Source of the DNA: Victivallales bacterium
Lineage (GTDB): Bacteria > Verrucomicrobiota > Lentisphaeria > Victivallales > JAUVCU01
NCBI GenBank assembly: GCA_029934175.1
Contig: JAOZMT010000061.1
Coordinates: 1 to 9,202, forward strand
Direction: 5' to 3'
DNA length: 9,202 nucleotides
The notes beneath the pieces were generated by a model that did not search any database, had not been told where the DNA came from, and saw only the letters and a list, made by a program, of their open reading frames with translations. Made by a program: the position numbers and the translations under genes. Every line of letters begins with the position of its first letter. The stretch's first letter is position 1. This document shows, piece after piece, positions 7,158 to 9,202 of this stretch.

Positions 7158-7820
7158 CTAAGTCCATGAATCAAGATCTATAATACCGATTCTAGCAGCA
7201 TATTTTATTAGATCAATTGATGTTTTTAAATTTAATTTATTCATAATATTAGATTTATGATTTTCTACAGTCTTTTTACTGATTTTTAATTGTGTTGCTA
7301 TATCTTTTACATGTTCTCCCTCTGCAATCAATCGCATTATTTCCTGTTCTCTTGAAGTTAATTGACTATAACTTTTATCTAAATCATTAGAACCTTGTGA
7401 ATTATTAGTTACAAGTTTTAATGATAGATTAGGATCAATATATTGGTTTCCATCTACAATAGAGTGAATTCCTTCAAGTAATTTAGCCGATGCAGACTCT
7501 TTTAATACATAACCTTTAGCTCCAGAAGCAAATGCTTCTGTAACATAATCCATTTTAGAATACATACTTACCATTAAAATCTTAACATCTTTTAATGCTT
7601 TTATAAGTTTTTTTGCTAAAGCAATACCATTCTCATCAGGAAGTGAAATATCAAGTAAAATCACATCTGGTTGTTTTTGTATAGCAATCTCTAGTCCTAT
7701 TGCTCCAGTCCCAGCTTCGCCTATAATTTCTAATGATTTATCTCGCTCAATGACAACCTTTAATCCTTCTCTAAATAATGCATGGTCATCTATTAGTAAA
7801 AGTGTAATTTTTTTATCCAT
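7158..7820 (-). CDS. NarL/FixJ-family response regulator with LuxR-type DNA-binding domain
   Basis: An N-terminal receiver (~5-120) has D11-D12, phosphoacceptor D57 (VILLDISLP), S85 and K107 (GYVLKES). After a linker (~135-150) comes a LuxR-type helix-turn-helix with LTSREQEIMRLIAEG (154-168) and the recognition helix in KKTVENHKSNIMNKL (182-196). It is therefore a phosphorylation-controlled transcription factor, expected to dimerise and bind DNA. GGAG at 7829-7832 sits 8 nt before the ATG. The gene lies 18 nt after the tcdA-like gene and 11 nt before ruvB, so all three are probably in one transcript. No HisKA_3-type kinase, the usual partner of this class, is in the window; the HisKA kinase downstream is a possible but unproven donor. 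Target genes are unknown. Confidence 0.95.
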   Translation of the reverse strand: MDKKITLLLIDDHALFREGLKVVIERDKSLEIIGEAGTGAIGLEIAIQKQPDVILLDISLPDENGIALAKKLIKALKDVKILMVSMYSKMDYVTEAFASGAKGYVLKESASAKLLEGIHSIVDGNQYIDPNLSLKLVTNNSQGSNDLDKSYSQLTSREQEIMRLIAEGEHVKDIATQLKISKKTVENHKSNIMNKLNLKTSIDLIKYAARIGIIDLDSWT

Positions 7821-7838
7821 AATAATATCTCCGTTTAT

Positions 7839-8588
7839 CTATATATCTAGTAAATCTTTAATAACTTCCGATGCAATAATCATACCTGCAACAGATGGCA
7901 CAAAGGACATACTCCCTGGTATTTCATGTCGTATAACACAAGTTCTATCTTTATTTGGGCAAATACAATTTGTTTTACAATCTCCATCTATTGCAATAGG
8001 TTTTCTTTTCTCTTCTGGAGAAAAAAGAACTTTTAAATTGTTAATTCCTCTTCGTCTTAATTCTTTTCTCATTACTTTTGCTAATGGACAATTAAAAGTT
8101 TTTGAAATATCTGTTATTTCCAGTAGTGTAGGATCAATTTTATTACCTGTCCCTAAGCAAGAAATAACCGCCTTATTATATTTTTTACATCTTTCAATAA
8201 GATCTAATTTAGCAGAAACCATATCAATTGCATCAATAATATAATCAGAATCAACATCTAAAATTCTTTCAGCAGAATCGCTATTGTATAATTCTTTAAA
8301 AGACTCTACATTAGCTTTATTATTAATTAGTTGAATTCTTTCTTTCATAACTTTAACTTTTGATTGTCCCACAGTATTTCTCAAAGCGTGAATTTGTCTA
8401 TTAATATTTGTCAAGCAAATATCATCATCATCAACCAAAGTAAAATTCCCAACTCCACTCCTTGCAAGTCCTTCGGCTACAAAAGAGCCCACTCCTCCAA
8501 CTCCAATAATTGTTACATGGCTTTTTCTTAATAAATTTAAAGCATCTGTTCCTATTACCATTTCAGTTCGTGAAAATTCGTGAAGCAT
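7839..8588 (-). CDS. tcdA: tRNA threonylcarbamoyladenosine dehydratase (TcdA/CsdL family, E1-like)
   Basis: TcdA uses ATP to cyclise the t6A modification at tRNA position 37 into ct6A, acting in the cytoplasm. The ThiF/E1-like fold is evident: an FSRTEMVIG start (5-13), nucleotide-binding GVGGVG (29-34), the acidic D53-D56 strand end, LTNINRQIHAL (59-69) and VDAID-like IIDAID (117-122). The TcdA-specific segment NCPLAKVMRKELRRRGI (166-182) and the closing PGSMSFVPSVAGMIIASEVIKDLL (224-247) separate it from MoeB and ThiF. Four cysteines (C204, C208, C210, C217) form a compact cluster before that closing segment; I recall such a cluster in TcdA-like proteins of Gram-positive anaerobes, where it may bind metal. 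AAGGA (8594-8598) lies 5 nt before the ATG. It is the first gene of the leftward block, 18 nt ahead of the response regulator. Confidence 0.93.
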   Translation of the reverse strand: MLHEFSRTEMVIGTDALNLLRKSHVTIIGVGGVGSFVAEGLARSGVGNFTLVDDDDICLTNINRQIHALRNTVGQSKVKVMKERIQLINNKANVESFKELYNSDSAERILDVDSDYIIDAIDMVSAKLDLIERCKKYNKAVISCLGTGNKIDPTLLEITDISKTFNCPLAKVMRKELRRRGINNLKVLFSPEEKRKPIAIDGDCKTNCICPNKDRTCVIRHEIPGSMSFVPSVAGMIIASEVIKDLLDI

Positions 8589-8617
8589 TTTATTCCTTTT
8601 TATTTATTCCTATATTT

Positions 8618-8662
8618 ATTATATCCTACTTGATAATATAACCATTTTTTTAGACTTTTCAA
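8618..8662 (-). promoter_or_regulatory. Candidate sigma-70-type promoter(s) for the leftward block
   Basis: On the minus strand TTGAAA (8662-8657) is followed after 16 nt by TATATT (8640-8635), a five-of-six match at both hexamers. A perfect TATAAT lies further down at 8623-8618, 29 nt before the tcdA ATG, but it has no good -35 at the expected distance. Either could drive the block. The surrounding DNA is very A/T-rich, so chance matches are likely. Confidence 0.4.
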
Positions 8663-8849
8663 ATGATTATTTATATAAAATAATAAATATATCAAATCAA
8701 AACTTCATTTTTAATATAAATACTAACATTTTGGGGTTCATTATTGTCCAATAAGGAATAGAAAATTTTGAGGACAATGCTTTTTATTAGAGTAAAGCAA
8801 ACAAAGTCAAGTTATTTGGAAACAAAAATCCACTTTTATTAATCGACAG

Positions 8850-8999
8850 TTATGTTGTTAAAAATTCCTTCCTATTATTGATTAGTTTATCTATGGCAAA
8901 GATTTTATCCATAGAACTTTTATTAACCAATTTGCTAAATGCTTTTTTTATTTTTTCTTTAAAAGTCCCTCCTCCATTAGGACGGTTATTTTTTCTCAT
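8850..8999 (-). CDS. Small basic hypothetical ORF (49 aa) overlapping the ankyrin remnant
   Basis: An ATG at 8999-8997 opens 49 codons ending in TAA at 8852-8850. It overlaps the stop of the ankyrin frame by ATGA. The product is Lys-rich with a glycine triplet near the start (NRPNGGGTFKEK), and no domain is recognised. There is no clear Shine-Dalgarno. It may be a real small gene, or the displaced C-terminal end of the frameshifted ankyrin gene, since this frame stays open across the junction. The second reading fits the disrupted state of the upstream sequence. Low confidence. Confidence 0.3.
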   Translation of the reverse strand: MRKNNRPNGGGTFKEKIKKAFSKLVNKSSMDKIFAIDKLINNRKEFLTT

Positions 9000-9202
9000 T
9001 TTTTGTTTTTTATATTCATTATTTTCTTGAACTCGTTTTTTTCAACTCCTTTTAATACATTTAGAGGAGTTGTTCCATGTTTAGGTATAGCAATATTATC
9101 ATTAATATTTATGACGCACACGAGCCATGAGCAAAGAATTTATAATTAAGAGGATTTTTATTAGAGCCGAGAATATGCTTTTTCAAGTTATTTCTAAAAG
9201 AT
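8996..9202 (-). pseudogene. C-terminal remnant of an ankyrin-repeat protein, frameshifted and cut by the window edge
   Basis: On the minus strand one frame runs in from the window edge (9201) to a TAA at 9111-9109 and ends in KFFAHGSCAS. The overlapping frame continues with ININD and IPKHGTTPLNVLKG and stops at TGA 8998-8996. Joined near 9110-9120, the two give the ankyrin pattern: a helix ending in (L/F)..HG, then ..N.ND, then HGTTPLNVL. Neither frame alone gives it. The gene therefore appears to carry a single frameshift close to its 3' end, or a sequencing error lies there. The 5' part is outside the window. Ankyrin repeats mediate protein-protein contacts. Confidence 0.5.

Noticed and set aside
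7750..8244. 164-codon plus-strand ORF
   Set aside because: It crosses the junction of two well-supported minus-strand genes and mirrors their codons; no family match is visible.
8743..8778. 7-bp inverted repeat (ATTGTCC/GGACAAT) followed by a short T-run on the plus strand
   Set aside because: The loop is 22 nt and no plus-strand gene ends upstream, so a terminator has nothing to terminate.

Overview
The window is AT-rich bacterial DNA (roughly 70% A+T by eye) with Shine-Dalgarno-led, tightly packed genes. It carries housekeeping genes (ruvB, a tcdA-type tRNA-modification gene), several two-component proteins and a decaying ankyrin-repeat gene. I cannot assign a phylum. The intergenic heptamer and octamer repeats and the gene mix suggest an environmental Gram-negative-type lineage, and that is inference only.

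Layout. (1) Positions 50-91 hold six tandem heptamers just ahead of a rightward block. (2) 114-3680 (+) is a very tight three-gene unit with gaps of 1 and 2 nt: an HDOD-domain protein with a degenerate HD motif and a Glu/Lys-rich tail; an AlbA_2 (Schlafen-type) domain protein with an unrecognised C-terminal half; and an exported protein with four Cys-pair (LIM-like) zinc modules followed by a DA1-type HExxH metallopeptidase domain. (3) 3681-4024 is a convergent intergenic region holding two inverted repeats, one made of 8-nt units, and an orphan ribosome-binding site. (4) 8588-4025 (-) is a leftward block: tcdA-like dehydratase, NarL/FixJ-type response regulator, ruvB, a stand-alone receiver protein, and a soluble receiver-PAS-histidine kinase that overlaps the receiver gene by 11 nt. 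(5) 8589-8849 holds a candidate promoter for that block and no gene. (6) 8850-9202 (-) holds the frameshifted end of an ankyrin-repeat gene and a small overlapping ORF.

How the genes may work together. The receiver protein and the hybrid kinase are very likely one cytoplasmic phosphorelay. The LuxR-type regulator could be an output for it, with ruvB lying between them in the same direction. The rightward unit is the most unusual part: an intracellular HDOD protein and an AlbA_2 protein are co-expressed with a secreted zinc peptidase whose family is best known as the plant ubiquitin-activated peptidase DA1. No function for this combination can be read from the sequence; it is the best candidate here for an undescribed system.
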